A DNA stretch of 64,000 bases, from the NCBI RefSeq assembly GCF_932526225.1, contig NC_064040.1:14236856-14300855 (forward strand), written 5' to 3'. The DNA is from Nematostella vectensis (lineage: Eukaryota; Cnidaria; Anthozoa; Actiniaria; Edwardsiidae). Position numbers and translations under genes: made by a program. Shown here in pieces: positions 44,665 through 55,210 of this stretch (position 1 is its first letter; every line of letters starts with the position of its first letter). Under the pieces are notes generated by a model. That model was not told the origin of the DNA and did no database searches. It was given only the letters and a program-made list of their open reading frames with translations.

Positions 44665-45099
44665 AACCATAAACGAAAGTGGCCTTGGGAGGGAGACTTG
44701 CTACAAATATTTGGTAATAGTGATTAATGAAACGCTTATCTGGAGTGACCACATAGATTATCTTCACCAGAAAATGGCTAAGAGACTTGGGATGCTCAAA
44801 CGTATAAAACACCTGCTACCTCTCTTTTCTAGAAGACTTGTTGTTAACAGTTTGATGCTTCCCCGTTTCGATTGTGTGTATATAGTCTGGGGTGACAGGA
44901 ATAACATTACCCAGATGTACTCTTTCCAATTAATACATAAAAAGATCGCAAAGACTGTCCTCCATTTACCGAATTCTGAATCAAGTTCTAGAGCTCTAAG
45001 TATTCTTAAGTGGAACACATTAGTAGAAAGGAGGAAATTCCATCGTTCTTGCTTTGCATATAAATCTATGAATAATTCAATACATTTTCACCTGGATAC
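44665..45099 (+). pseudogene. LINE ORF2 C-terminal fragment, left part
   Basis: Thumb and C-terminal region of a CR1/L2-type reverse transcriptase, with a helical block ending FSRRLVVNSLMLPRFD and the tryptophan-rich IVWGDRN. It lacks the polymerase core. It is cut at 45099 by the LTR element. Confidence 0.8.
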
Positions 45100-45278
45100 T
45101 GTAACGATATCCGGTTTATACAACTTCCGGTGACGTCACACACCACGTGCGTAGACACGCTTGTACGAGTTTCGTAGACTTGTAGTTGTTGTTCTTTGAG
45201 ATAAAGACTAAAGTCGTCTTATATGTCTCGGTGTTCTTTCTCCGTTCTTCATCGTTCCTTCAGCTAAGAAACGATACA
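45100..45278 (+). repeat. 5' LTR (179 bp)
   Basis: Starts TGTAACGATATCCGG and ends AACGATACA. It differs from the 3' LTR at three sites. It contains GGTGACGTCACAC, a CRE-like palindrome that could be a promoter element. Confidence 0.97.
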
Positions 45279-45296
45279 TGGTGTCAGAAATAGAGG
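45279..45296 (+). promoter_or_regulatory. Probable primer-binding site
   Basis: TGGTGTCAGAAATAGAGG abuts the left LTR, the position and TGG start expected for a tRNA-primed minus-strand start. The tRNA was not determined. Confidence 0.7.
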
Positions 45297-45340
45297 ATTC
45301 GAAGTCTCTGTAAAAGAATACAGTGCGAAGAGAACCCAAA

Positions 45341-46153
45341 ATGCCAGACGAAAGCGGCGAGTCGACGAGTGAGCCATGGTTTGTACAAACCAACCTCCAA
45401 CTACCGCAAAAGTTAGAGACGAGAGGCAACTTAGCTAACAATTGGGAAACCTTTAAAAGGCTCTGGATAAACTACGAAATAGCCTCGCAACTGGATAAAC
45501 AGAGAATGGAGCTGAGAACGGCTACTTTGATTTCATGCATTGGTCCCGAAGCACTTGAGATCTACGACGGTTTGCCCTTTGCAAACGAAGAGGACAAAAC
45601 AAATATCAATCGCATTATGGAGCTCATGGAAGCGCACTGCGTTGGAGAAACGAATGAGATCTATGAAAGGTATCTGTTTAACCGAAGAAACCAGGGAAAT
45701 GGTGAGTCAGTAGAAAGCTTTATCGCTGCACTTAGATCACTTGCTAAAACTTGTAATTACGGCGAATTGCAAGATGGAATGATTAGGGACAGAATCGTAG
45801 TCGGAATAGCCGACAACAGTATTAGGAAGAAATTGCTGACGGAAGCTAAACTCACCTTAGCAAAGTGTGTTGACATATGCCGTGCAAATGAAGCTACTCC
45901 TAAAAGGCTAAAGGAAATGTCCCAGCAATCCGGCGAAATAAGCGCTTTACCACAGGCCCCCCGAGCAGAAAAACAGGGTCAAAAGGGGGTAGAAGGCAGG
46001 AACCCAGAAAACCGCCACATATGGATAGCAGCAAATCAAATCCCCACCCCAAATGTAAATTCTGCCATAGATTACACCCTAGAGCTAAAGAGAAATGCCC
46101 TGCTTGGCAGAAAACATGTGATACATGTGGAGAACTTAATCACTTCTCAGTAG
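45341..46153 (+). pseudogene. gag of the Ty3/gypsy element
   Basis: The ATG at 45341 (MPDESGESTSEPW) fits the capsid start. The helical capsid region includes NWETFKRLWINYEIAS and NRRNQGNGESVESFIAALRS. The zinc knuckle belongs after it, but the frame shifts near 46017 and this reading ends in unrelated residues at 46153. Gag forms the cytoplasmic particle that packages the element RNA. Confidence 0.85.
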
Positions 46154-47100
46154 CATGTAAGGCTCTAAAAGCAAGCAAGAAGGGTAAGAAACCAATACAC
46201 AATCTTGATTATGAAAGTGACAGTGACTATGGTGCATTATTTACTGTGGAGTCTGTGGACACTCTGAACACAAATCCACTCAGCCCTAAGAAAATTTATG
46301 CACACATGCGCCTTCGTGATGAGCTAATCAAGTTCCAATTAGATTGTGGAGCCACAGTCAATATCTTGCCAGAAGATTTGTATAAGAAAGTTTTCAATGA
46401 CCCAAAATTGAAACGCTTACAGAAAAGCAGCGCAACACTAGTCATGTTTAACAAGTCAGAGGTAAAACCGCTAGGGGTGGTCAACATAGAAACCCTCAAC
46501 CCAAGGAATAATGATCTACTGCTGACGAAGTTTGCAATAGTCCCTAGAGGCTATACCCCACTGCTAGGTGCACAGTCCGTGCAGAATTTCAAGCTAATGA
46601 CAGTGAACAGTGAGAACATTGTGTCTTTGTCAGACTCAAGCCCAACCTCAGACCCAGTTAGTGAATTTCCAGATGTGTTTAAAGGGGAGGGTAAACTAGA
46701 TCAAAAGCTACACCTAGAGCTTGATGCAACTGTCCCCCCTGTAATCCTCCCAGTCAGGAAGGTGCCCCTGGCAGTACGAGAACTTAGGTTAGGAGTCCTT
46801 CAGTCGGTAGATGTTCCCACAGAATGGGTATCCTCAATGGTTGTTGTCAAGAAGCCTAACGGAAAGATAAGACTCTGCATAGATCCGAAGCCCCTTAACA
46901 AAGCGTTAAAGAGGAATAGATACCCTCTACCAGTGATTGATGACTTACTTCCGCAGCTCACTAATGCCAAGGTGTTCAGTGTTGTAGATACGAAGAACGG
47001 ATTCTGGCATATACAACTGGATGACGAGAGTAGTTTCCTGACTACATTTGGCACCCAATGGGGAAGGTACAGGTGGACGAGGATGCCGTTCGGTACTTAG
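46021..47100 (+). pseudogene. gag zinc knuckle, protease and first half of RT
   Basis: It begins with a Cys/His nucleic-acid-binding region (CKFCHRLHPRAKEKCPAW, CDTCGELNHFSVACK). The aspartic protease motif appears as LDCGATVNILP, with Cys where Ser or Thr is usual. RT starts at PVRKVPLAV and includes VVVKKPNGKIRLCIDPKPLN and FSVVDTKNGFWHIQLD. It is cut by a frameshift at 47092 just after the RMPFG motif. Confidence 0.9.
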
Positions 47101-48002
47101 CCCCAGCCCCCGAAGAGTTCCAGAGGAGATTGGAACAAGCACTAGAAGGCCTGGAGGGTGTCAAACCAATCTTCGATGACATCCTTTTCTTCGGAAAAGG
47201 TGACTCCAAAGAAGAAGCCATCAGAGATCATGATGCCAAGTTGAGATCCCTCCTCGAGCGCTGTCGCCAAAAGGGTATCAAACTCAACAAGGAGAAGCTG
47301 AAGCTGCGTTGTGCTGAAGTCAAGTTCATGGGTCACGTGGTATCGGCAGACGGGTTGAAGCCAGACCCCGACAAGTTACAGGGTATTGAAGAAATGCCTA
47401 CACCAACAAACAAGCGAGATATTAAGAGGTTGCTTGGTATGGCAAATTACCTCCAGAAGTTTGCATCGAATCTCTCAGAAGCAGCTGCACCGATGCGCGA
47501 AGTGCTCAGAGAAGAGAACCAGTTCCACTGGGACGAGCAAGTACAAGGACAAAGCTTCAAGAATGTGAAGAAGATTGTTTCACAAGCACCAGTTCTGAAG
47601 TTCTTCGACCCACACGAAGAAGTCAAGCTGCAGTGTGATGCATCAGAGAAAGGGATGGGAGCCTGTCTAATGCAAAAGGGACAGCCCATCGCATATGCGT
47701 CACGTTCTCTGACAGAAACCGAGAAGAACTATGCTCAGATTGAGAAAGAAATGCTGTCCATTGTATTTGGAGTGGAGCGCTTCGAGCATTATCTGTATGG
47801 ACGGCCAATAAAAGTTGAAACGGATCACAAACCTCTTGAAAGCATTTTCAAGAAAAGCCTCATTAGTGCCCCCAAGCGCCTACAAAGAATGATGTTGCGA
47901 CTACAGAAGTTTGACCTGCAAGTCAACTATAAGAGAGGAGCTGAAATGTACCTTGCAGACACCCTAAGCAGAGCCTTCCGAGTGCTAGTCGAGATGATGT
48001 AG
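47092..48002 (+). pseudogene. Second half of RT and RNase H
   Basis: Resumes at APAPEEFQRRLEQALEGLEG. The catalytic Y/F-x-D-D box is FDDILFF (about 47174). A thumb and connection follow, then RNase H with CDASEKGMGACLMQ (about 47635), AYASRSLTETEKNYAQIEKE and the final ADTLSRA. A frameshift near 47970 ends this frame at 48002. Confidence 0.9.
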
Positions 48003-48007
48003 GAGAT

Positions 48008-49030
48008 GTGATGCTACTAGGAGAGATGAGAGGTACGACTGAGCGAGAAGTAGAAAGTATTGACATGATACAGTTTCTACCTGTCTCCGAAGCTACCCAA
48101 GCATCACTACGACAAGCTACAGAGCAGGACACAGCTATGAGAGAGCTGAAGTCTATAATCCGACAAGGCTGGCCAGAGGTGAAGGATGACGTTCCTGTGA
48201 GCATCAGAGATTACTACTCTTTTAGAGATGAGTTGTCACTACAAAACGGCCTGGTCTTCAAAGGAGAGAGGTTAGTGATTCCCAACAGTTCCAGAGTAGA
48301 AATGTTGGCTAAGATACATGCCAGTCACATAGGGATCCAGGGATGCCTATACTGGCCTGGAATGAATAAAGAAGTAGAAGAGTATGTTGCAAAATGTGAG
48401 ATTTGCAACAGTCACTTATCAGAGCAAGGCAAAGAGCCAATCATATGCCATGAAATCCCCAACCGCCCATGGGAGAAAGTAGGCATAGACCTGTTTGAAC
48501 TGAATGGGAATGACTTTGTACTAACAGTTGATTACTATTCAGGCTTCTTTGAGGTTGACAGGTTGGAAGGCAAGACTGCGAAAGAAGTGATGGGGAAGAT
48601 CAAACCACATGTGGCCAGACATGGTATTCCAGACCAGATTATGAGTGACAATGGCCCGCCATTCGACTCGCATGAGTTTAGACAGTTTACAAACAGTTAT
48701 GGAATTGAACATGTGACCAGCTCCCCAGGCTATGCCCAATCCAATGGAAAAGTAGAGAATGCAATCAAGACGGCAAAGAATCTGATGAAAAAAGCCACAG
48801 AATCAAACAAAGACCCGTACTTGGCTCTACTGGATTGGCGGAATACACCAAGCGAAACAGTTGGTTATTCGCCAGTTCAAAGAGTGTTCAATAGGAGAAA
48901 CAAGACACTCCTACCAACTTCCAGCAGACTCTTGAAACCATCAGTGCCCAGAGATGTACACCAGAAGCTCACGCTACAGAAGGCAAGGCAAAGCCTGAAT
49001 TACAACCGTAGAGCAGCGGTTCTTGGACAA
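48008..49030 (+). pseudogene. Integrase, N-terminal and catalytic domains
   Basis: The zinc-binding domain has HASHIGIQG and CEICNSH, but the segment between GCL and YWPGM is shorter than in relatives (about nine residues missing). The DDE core shows GIDLFELNG, IMSDNGPPF and NGKVENAIK, giving D, D and E. It breaks off at about 49020 where a LINE has inserted; the C-terminus resumes at about 53690. Confidence 0.9.
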
Positions 49031-49133
49031 GATGGCAGCCATTTTTTCGGCTCCCCAAAAACGGCTAAATCCTGTTTAAATTTACGTGTTTATTTAAGTG
49101 TTTATTTACGTCTGTGTCATTGAAGCAAGGGCG

Positions 49134-49909
49134 ATGGATGAGACTCTACTCGAGAGGGTTAATTCGCTCGAAAAATCTATGGATTTTTTCAACAATCAGT
49201 TTGAACTGATCAAGAAGAAAGTCACAACGCTCGAAAGAGAGAACGAGGCATTAAGAGTCGAAAATAACGTCCTGAACTCACGTATATCTACAATCACCGA
49301 TAAGTTAAGAGACCAAGAGGCTATACTTGACGAACAGGAGCAATACATGAGGAGGGAGTGTTTGGAATTTAAAGGGATTCCTAGTTTGGAAGACGAGAAT
49401 ACTAATGATCTTGTTATTCAAGTCGTCAACTCGCTGGAGTCGAACTGGATGAGGATGATATTTCTATTAGTCATCGTCTCCCTGCGGCAAATAATAGTGA
49501 ATGGTCTGATTATGAAGGCAACGTCCATCCCCCATCGCCCCCTACTATCATTGCAAAGTTTGTGAGGAGAGATATCAAAGATGAAATCTACAAGGCTCGT
49601 TTTAGTTTGAAGGACAAAACCACCCAGGACCTAGAAGATTTCACTTGCACGGATCACAGGAATCATATTTACATCGCGGAAAGTTTAACCCAGGCCAGGA
49701 AAAAATTGTTTAAAGCATGCCTAAAAGCGAAGAAGGATCTGAAGTTCGCCTATGCTGGGACTGCAAATGGAAAAGTTTATCTTAAAAAGGATAAGAAGAG
49801 TCGGGCAGTATACATCAACTCGCCCACCGACATAGCTAAGCTAAGAAGGTCTCATGCTATCCAGCCACCAATAGCTGATGTATCTAGAAGTTCAAGGCCA
49901 ATTGACTAA
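49134..49909 (+). pseudogene. LINE ORF1 (coiled-coil nucleic-acid-binding protein), one frameshift
   Basis: ATG at 49134 (MDETLLERVN) begins a long coiled coil (residues about 3-80). A 1-nt loss near 49437 throws the frame off; the rest reads from about 49562 (IKDEIYKARFSLKDKTTQDL) to a stop at 49909. The second part resembles the RNA-binding end of L1/CR1 ORF1 proteins. Confidence 0.8.
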
Positions 49910-50047
49910 GCTTCATCGTGACTGGCAAAATTAAAAGATTACTAATTAGTGGACCCCTAACGGAGACAGATAAGTACTACCAATTAATTATGTGTAGCTT
50001 TTCCAAGTATGATTCCTTTATAGTTTTTTCTCTCGTTTATAATCTAG

Positions 50048-53000
50048 ATGACTTCTACTGAATGTCGTAACTGCCTTAAGGTAGTCAAGAAAAATTCTCG
50101 AGGAATCCAATGTGATATCTGTCTCGAATGGTTCCACTTAAAGTGTACTGTACTCTCAGTTAAAGAGTACAATTATTTTTCTAGAACAAATGATCTTTGG
50201 ATCTGTTTGTTTTGCCGCCATGCTATTTTTCCTTTCCAGTCTGTCAACAATACAGCTCTAGCCGAACTTGCTTATAACTCTAATGAGGCTTGTTTGTGCT
50301 CAAGGAAAATTGCTAATTTAAATCTAGATTCTTTGCCATGCTTTGATGTAATGTCTTCTCTTGAAAAGATTTCCAGCCTTTCCAACATTGATATTGATTC
50401 TCAATTGCCACTTTCTATAAATTTTGATTATTTTTCTGCACATGATTTTCATTCAAATGTAGAGATCCAATCCTCCCTAGCTGAAAAAGCATTTTCTGCT
50501 TTGCACTTTAATATCAGAAGTCTATCCAAAAATTTTGATCGTTTTTGCCATCTGCTGGATGAACTACAGAATCCTTTTCCTGTTATCGGTCTGTCTGAAA
50601 CCAAAATCTTGGATGGGCTTCCCCCTCTTACAAATACCTGCATGACAGGTTATAATTTTCTCTCACAGCCAACACTGTCAGATGCAGGGGGGGTTGGATT
50701 CTACATCAAAAATAATCTGGTATATTCAAAAAGGGATGAGTTTTGTTGTTCCAAGCCAGAATTTGAGTCACTTTGGGTTGAAATTGAAATCCCGCAGCAA
50801 CGTAATATTGTCTGTGGGACTATTTATCGACATCCAAATAGTAATCTAGATACAACCCTCAATTTTTTGTATGATATTGTGGAACGAGTAAGCAAAGAAA
50901 ACAAGTTCTGTTTAATAATGGGCGATTTTAATTTGAATTTGCTCAATTATGACTCTAATTCTGACACAAATGACTTTGTAAATAGCCTGGGTGCTTACCA
51001 CTTTCACCCTCATATATTAAAGCCCACCAGAATCACTGAACACTTGGCAACTTTAATCGATAACATTTTTTTCAATTCCCTGGAACATCAGACCCTAAGT
51101 GGAAATATACTTACTGGAATTACAGATCATCTTCCTAATTTCTTAATTATTAATAAATTAGCACCTTTACCCCAGAGTTACAAAATGTACAAACGAGATT
51201 TCTCCAAGCTTGATAAAGAAGCATTATTATCAGATATTCAGTCCATCAACTGGATCGATGTCCTACCATCTAATGATGGATCGAACGATATATTTCAATC
51301 CTTTTTCTCAAATATTTCTGCTATTATTGACAAACATGTTCCCCTGAGGAAACGGACAAGAAAGGAGATTAAATCACTTTCCAAGCCTTGGATTACCAAG
51401 GGCATTATAACATCAATCAAGTTGAAGGACAAATTCTATAAAAAATATCTTGTATCTAGAAGTGAGTACTACCTCTCAAAATACAAATGCTATCGCAATA
51501 AGATTAGTCAGCTTATTAGAACTAGCAAACAGAACTACTATCAAAATTACTTTGCTACCAATAGTAAGAATATAAAAAATATTTGGTCAGGTATTAAGGA
51601 ATTGATAACAACAAAGCCTACTTGCTCAAACCAACCCTCCAAACTTATCATTAATAATAAGCCAGTCAAAGACCCCAAAGCTATTGCAATAGCCTTTAAT
51701 AACTTTTTTGCTACAATTGGTAGTCAGCTTGCTAGTAAAATTCCACATGTAGATAGAAGTCCTGAATCCTTCCTTGGTCCACCGCTAGTAAACAGTTTTG
51801 TCCTTTCTCCAGTCACAGCATTTGAGATAGAGGATATTATTTCTGGGTTAAATCCCTCCAAGGCATCAGGTCCTTATAGCATCCCAGTTTGCCTTCTAAA
51901 ATTTTTGAAGTCCTATTTATCAGTACCCTTGGAAATATTATACAATCACTCATTTAGTAATGGCTGTGTCCCGGATCAGTTTAAAATTGCAAAAACAATT
52001 CCAATTCATAAAAAAGATTCAGCTAGCTGCATGGATAATTATAGACCAATCTCGCTGCTTTCAATTTTTAACAAAATCTTGGAGAAACTAATGTATAAAA
52101 GACTTATTGCCTTTATTAACAAATATAATATTCTCTATGACAAGCAATTTGGATTCCGAGAGCAACACACTACTTTTCATGCAACACTTCTAATTGTAGA
52201 CAAAATTCAAAGGGCTATAGAGGAGGGCCAGTATTCCTGTGGGATATTCCTCGACTTCTCAAAAGCATTTGACACAGTTGATCATAAAATTCTTATTAGC
52301 AAACTTGCTCACTACGGAATTCGTGGAATTGCAAATGAATGGTTTTCATCATACTTGTCAAATAGAAGGCAATTTGTGTCAGTTATTAATTCAGAATCTG
52401 ATGAAGTTGTCCTCACTCATGGAGTCCCACAGAGTTCAGTACTTGGCCCCCTCTTATTTCTTATTTATATCAATGACTTTCATAGATGCAGTAGTATATT
52501 TGATTTTCATATCTTTGCTGATGACACTAACCTATTTTACTCGAACAGTAGTTTGCTTGCTCTGGAATCCTGTATCAACGAAAATCTTCTTCATGTTTCT
52601 AACTGGCTTGCTGCCAATAAGCTCTCTCTAAATATCGATAAAACAAACTTCATCATTTTTCATCCACCACAGAAAATCTCTAATTATACTCTAAGTATTA
52701 AGATAAATGGCAAATGCATCAAGAAAGAGAAGTACATCAAATATCTAGGCATCTATATTGACTCCCATCTTAGCTGGAAATATCAGATACTTCATATAGC
52801 TAAAAAGATTAAACGTTGCATTGGTGTTCTTTCAAAAATAAGACATTATGTAAATATTTCAGTCCTAAAAATGCTTTACTATACATTATTATTTCCATTT
52901 TTAACTTACTCAGTTGTGACCTGGGGCAACACCTATGCAACTACTCTTAAGCCCCTTTTTATACTTCAGAAAAGGGCAATTAGAATATTAACTTTTTCTG

Positions 53001-53350
53001 ATTTTAGGACCCCTTCAAATCCATTATTCTACCAACTTAGTCTCCTCAAACTTCATGACATAATCTATCTTAACAATGCACTGTTTATGTATGACTTCCA
53101 TTCAGATCATTTGCCATCTGTCTTCAAATCATTTTTCACAAATATTAACAGGATACATCAATATAATACAAGACTTGCTAGTAGGAAGACTTATTACCTG
53201 CCTAAGATACGCACAAACTATGGCAAATTTAACATTCGCTTTCTTGGTGTAAAAATCTGGAACGATATTCAGGATGATTATAAATCTAAATCTCGCTCCA
53301 GTTTCAAGACACTAATGATCAGCTCTCTTTTAGATCGTTACAAAAGCTAA
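50048..53350 (+). CDS. LINE ORF2: PHD finger, AP endonuclease and reverse transcriptase
   Basis: 1100 aa with no stop or frameshift. Residues 6-56 form a C4HC3 PHD finger (C6, C9, C22, C25, H30, C33, C53, C56). The endonuclease/exonuclease/phosphatase domain follows from about 150 (ALHFNIRSL), with LSETKI and GDFNLN (292-297), then ITDHLP. RT runs from about 640: YRPISLLSIFNKILEKLM, FLDFSKAFDTVDH, GVPQSSVLGPLLF and the catalytic FADD at 823-826. The usual 'QGS' of motif B is QSS here. Cytoplasmic translation and target-primed reverse transcription in the nucleus are the known cycle. ORF1 is broken, so this copy could move only with help in trans. Confidence 0.95.
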   Translation: MTSTECRNCLKVVKKNSRGIQCDICLEWFHLKCTVLSVKEYNYFSRTNDLWICLFCRHAIFPFQSVNNTALAELAYNSNEACLCSRKIANLNLDSLPCFDVMSSLEKISSLSNIDIDSQLPLSINFDYFSAHDFHSNVEIQSSLAEKAFSALHFNIRSLSKNFDRFCHLLDELQNPFPVIGLSETKILDGLPPLTNTCMTGYNFLSQPTLSDAGGVGFYIKNNLVYSKRDEFCCSKPEFESLWVEIEIPQQRNIVCGTIYRHPNSNLDTTLNFLYDIVERVSKENKFCLIMGDFNLNLLNYDSNSDTNDFVNSLGAYHFHPHILKPTRITEHLATLIDNIFFNSLEHQTLSGNILTGITDHLPNFLIINKLAPLPQSYKMYKRDFSKLDKEALLSDIQSINWIDVLPSNDGSNDIFQSFFSNISAIIDKHVPLRKRTRKEIKSLSKPWITKGIITSIKLKDKFYKKYLVSRSEYYLSKYKCYRNKISQLIRTSKQNYYQNYFATNSKNIKNIWSGIKELITTKPTCSNQPSKLIINNKPVKDPKAIAIAFNNFFATIGSQLASKIPHVDRSPESFLGPPLVNSFVLSPVTAFEIEDIISGLNPSKASGPYSIPVCLLKFLKSYLSVPLEILYNHSFSNGCVPDQFKIAKTIPIHKKDSASCMDNYRPISLLSIFNKILEKLMYKRLIAFINKYNILYDKQFGFREQHTTFHATLLIVDKIQRAIEEGQYSCGIFLDFSKAFDTVDHKILISKLAHYGIRGIANEWFSSYLSNRRQFVSVINSESDEVVLTHGVPQSSVLGPLLFLIYINDFHRCSSIFDFHIFADDTNLFYSNSSLLALESCINENLLHVSNWLAANKLSLNIDKTNFIIFHPPQKISNYTLSIKINGKCIKKEKYIKYLGIYIDSHLSWKYQILHIAKKIKRCIGVLSKIRHYVNISVLKMLYYTLLFPFLTYSVVTWGNTYATTLKPLFILQKRAIRILTFSDFRTPSNPLFYQLSLLKLHDIIYLNNALFMYDFHSDHLPSVFKSFFTNINRIHQYNTRLASRKTYYLPKIRTNYGKFNIRFLGVKIWNDIQDDYKSKSRSSFKTLMISSLLDRYKS

Positions 53351-53686
53351 CTCTATTATTGTTGTAATTTACAAACTTAAGATTCTCTCCTATATATAAA
53401 TGATCCCTATAATCGACCTCCCCTTGCTTGTGCGTGTTTTGTTCTGGTGCGTGCATCTATTGTCGTTTGTTTTTCGTTTCTGTTTGTATTGATATTATAT
53501 TGATGTATCATGTTGTTTACCCATGCAATTTTCCGCTTGACCTAGCCGCTTAAGCTCGATTAGCTATGCTATTTCTTAATGCGGCTGGTGCCCAATTATA
53601 AAAATTATATTTATTTTTCTCCTTTTCTTATTTAATAAGTAATATCTGTATAATAGAGGGTGCTAATAAATATGTTGTTGTTGTTG

Positions 53687-54100
53687 TTTGGAGCGAAGGA
53701 GTTAGAAGAGCTGAAACAGGGAGATGTTGTGCGTCTACAACCTACAAAGACAGTGGGAAGGGCCAAGCAATGGAAGCAAGCAAGAGTTGAAGGAAAAGTT
53801 GATATTCGATCATATCAGGTACGTACTGAAGACGGACGGGTTTACCGACGAAACAGACGACACCTGCGGAAAACCAGAGAGCAGATGCAGCCACCGCAGC
53901 AAGAAGAGATAGAAATGCACTGCCCTTACCCAAGCAGACCTGCTAAACCGGCGATGCCTACGACACACAAGCAGCAGCAGCAGGAGAAACAACCTTCAGA
54001 GAAAGCCCCTGAGAATGCTGCCCAGGATGTCCCCGATGTCCCAGCGGAGCAACGCACGCGTTCAGGAAGGGTTGTGAAACCGCCTGTACGTTTTCAATAG
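53687..54100 (+). pseudogene. Gypsy integrase C-terminal domain, right of the nested LINE
   Basis: Resumes as GAKELEELKQGDVVRLQP, a chromodomain-free GPY/F-like end, then TEDGRVYRRNRRHLRKTRE, a Gln/Pro-rich linker and RTRSGRVVKPPVRFQ before the stop. The open frame extends upstream into the LINE tail by chance. Confidence 0.9.
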
Positions 54101-54149
54101 TTTTATTATCCAGGACAGTGACATTTTGTTAGTGTATTTTTTTTTTAAA

Positions 54150-54164
54150 TTTTGGAAGGGGAGA
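54150..54164 (+). promoter_or_regulatory. Polypurine tract of the gypsy element
   Basis: TTTTGGAAGGGGAGA directly before the right LTR, the plus-strand primer site. Confidence 0.85.
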
Positions 54165-54343
54165 TGTAATGATATCCGGTTTATACAACTTCCGGTGACG
54201 TCACACACCACGTGCGTAGACACGCTTGTACGAGTTTCGTAGAATTGTAGTTGTTGTTCTTTGAGATAAAGACTAAAGTCGTCTCATATGTCTCGGTGTT
54301 CTTTCTCCGTTCTTCATCGTTCCTTCAGCTAAGAAACGATACA
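54165..54343 (+). repeat. 3' LTR (179 bp)
   Basis: Begins TGTAATGATATCCGG and ends AACGATACA, followed by the GATAC target duplication. It supplies the element's terminator. Confidence 0.97.
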
Positions 54344-54651
54344 GATACGATTAAAGGACAGGACATCCACAGTTATGATACTAGATGTAGAAATCAAATT
54401 AGATTGCCAAAAAAAAAAAAACAGAACTTCCTGGGGACAACAAACATCCCAGTACCTTTTCACTAGAGAATGAAAAAAATTGCCTTCCGCAATCAAAGAT
54501 GCAGATACATATTTAGATTTTAAGAGAAAGTATCATAAGCTTATTTTTTAATTCTTTTAGTTCCTTTATTTTTTATTTTTACTCTATGTATTCTACTTAT
54601 GTGTAATTTAATTTTAGTTTCTTATCTTTCTATATTATATATAATATATCT

Positions 54652-54694
54652 GAGGGCCCTTATGAAAATCACCATATTGGTGATAAGGCTCCCG
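54652..54694 (+). other. 3' stem-loop of the outer LINE
   Basis: GAGGGCCCTTATGAAAATCA continues into a perfect ATCACC/GGTGAT hairpin nested in a GGGCCTTAT/ATAAGGCTCCC-type stem. Stem-loops at this place are the RT recognition site in many LINEs. Confidence 0.7.
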
Positions 54695-54879
54695 CGTGAA
54701 ATATAATTTTATTATTAGGAAATATATTATTATTAAAAAAATTTAAATAGAAGTTGAATTCTTTAAGACTGGTCCTTTTTCTCACCCTAGGATCAAGTCA
54801 ATAGCTGTCACCCTCCTCGAGGAAAAAAGTCAATATGTTTCTTTTAATACTGGTACACGCATTGACTCCTACACCCCTT

Positions 54880-55210
54880 TTGTCCTGGCGCAGCAACAGA
54901 GCGCTGAACACAAGACACAGAGAAGAAAAGTCCCTTGATGGTGATGACAGATTTGGTGTTGTGGATTGTGACATCCGTGTTAGAGACAGTCTGAAGTCTT
55001 ACTTCTCCGAGATGTGTCCTATTTTCAAGAATACCAAGATTTCCAGAGAAAATATCTGTGACTGACAGCCTTTCCAGAAGAGCACAAGATCATGCCAAGA
55101 GCACGCCATACGTAGTTGATTGGTAGTTACTACTGTAAAACGAGAAGATCCTGCTGACCAGAACCCTCATAAAATGGTATTTAGAGCATCGATTTTAAGA
55201 AACTTTGTTT
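54880..55210 (+). pseudogene. Relic of a Polinton-type family B DNA polymerase
   Basis: FGVVDCDIRVRDSLKSYFSE then MCPIFKNTKISRENI matches, from memory, a block of the protein-primed polymerase B seen in cnidarian Polinton/Maverick copies. Weak traces of the next block follow in other frames (EEHKIMPRARHT near 55080). Stops and shifts destroy it, and no other Polinton gene lies beside it. Confidence 0.6.

Larger units (their letters stand above)
49014..53686 (+). mobile_element. CR1/L2-type LINE with PHD-finger ORF2, inserted in the gypsy integrase
   Basis: Two ORFs, ORF1 broken and ORF2 intact, and a (TTG)n tail (53671-53686). The left edge is within a few bases of 49014 and starts near a CAAGATGGCAGCC-like segment that may be the internal promoter. 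No clear target duplication is visible, which is common in this group. Confidence 0.9.
45100..54343 (+). mobile_element. Ty3/gypsy LTR retrotransposon with nested LINE
   Basis: 9.2 kb including a nested LINE of about 4.7 kb, so about 4.6 kb of its own sequence. The 179-bp LTRs (TGTAA...ATACA) differ at three positions, a primer-binding site follows the left LTR, a purine tract precedes the right LTR, and GATAC is duplicated on both sides (45095-45099 and 54344-54348). The order gag, protease, RT, RNase H, integrase is that of Ty3/gypsy. Three frameshifts (near 46017, 47092 and 47970), a gap in the integrase zinc finger and the LINE insertion disable it. Confidence 0.95.
44650..54730 (+). mobile_element. 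5'-truncated LINE, split by a 9.2-kb LTR retrotransposon
   Basis: Left piece 44650-45099 holds the end of a reverse transcriptase (ETLIWSDHIDYLHQKMAKRL ...). Right piece 54344-54730 resumes the same ORF2 C-terminus (GQDIHSYDTRCRNQIRLP, then in another frame SAIKDADTYLDFKRKYHKLI), followed by a 3' stem-loop and an AT-repeat tail. The join is marked by the GATAC target duplication of the inserted element. Confidence 0.85.
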
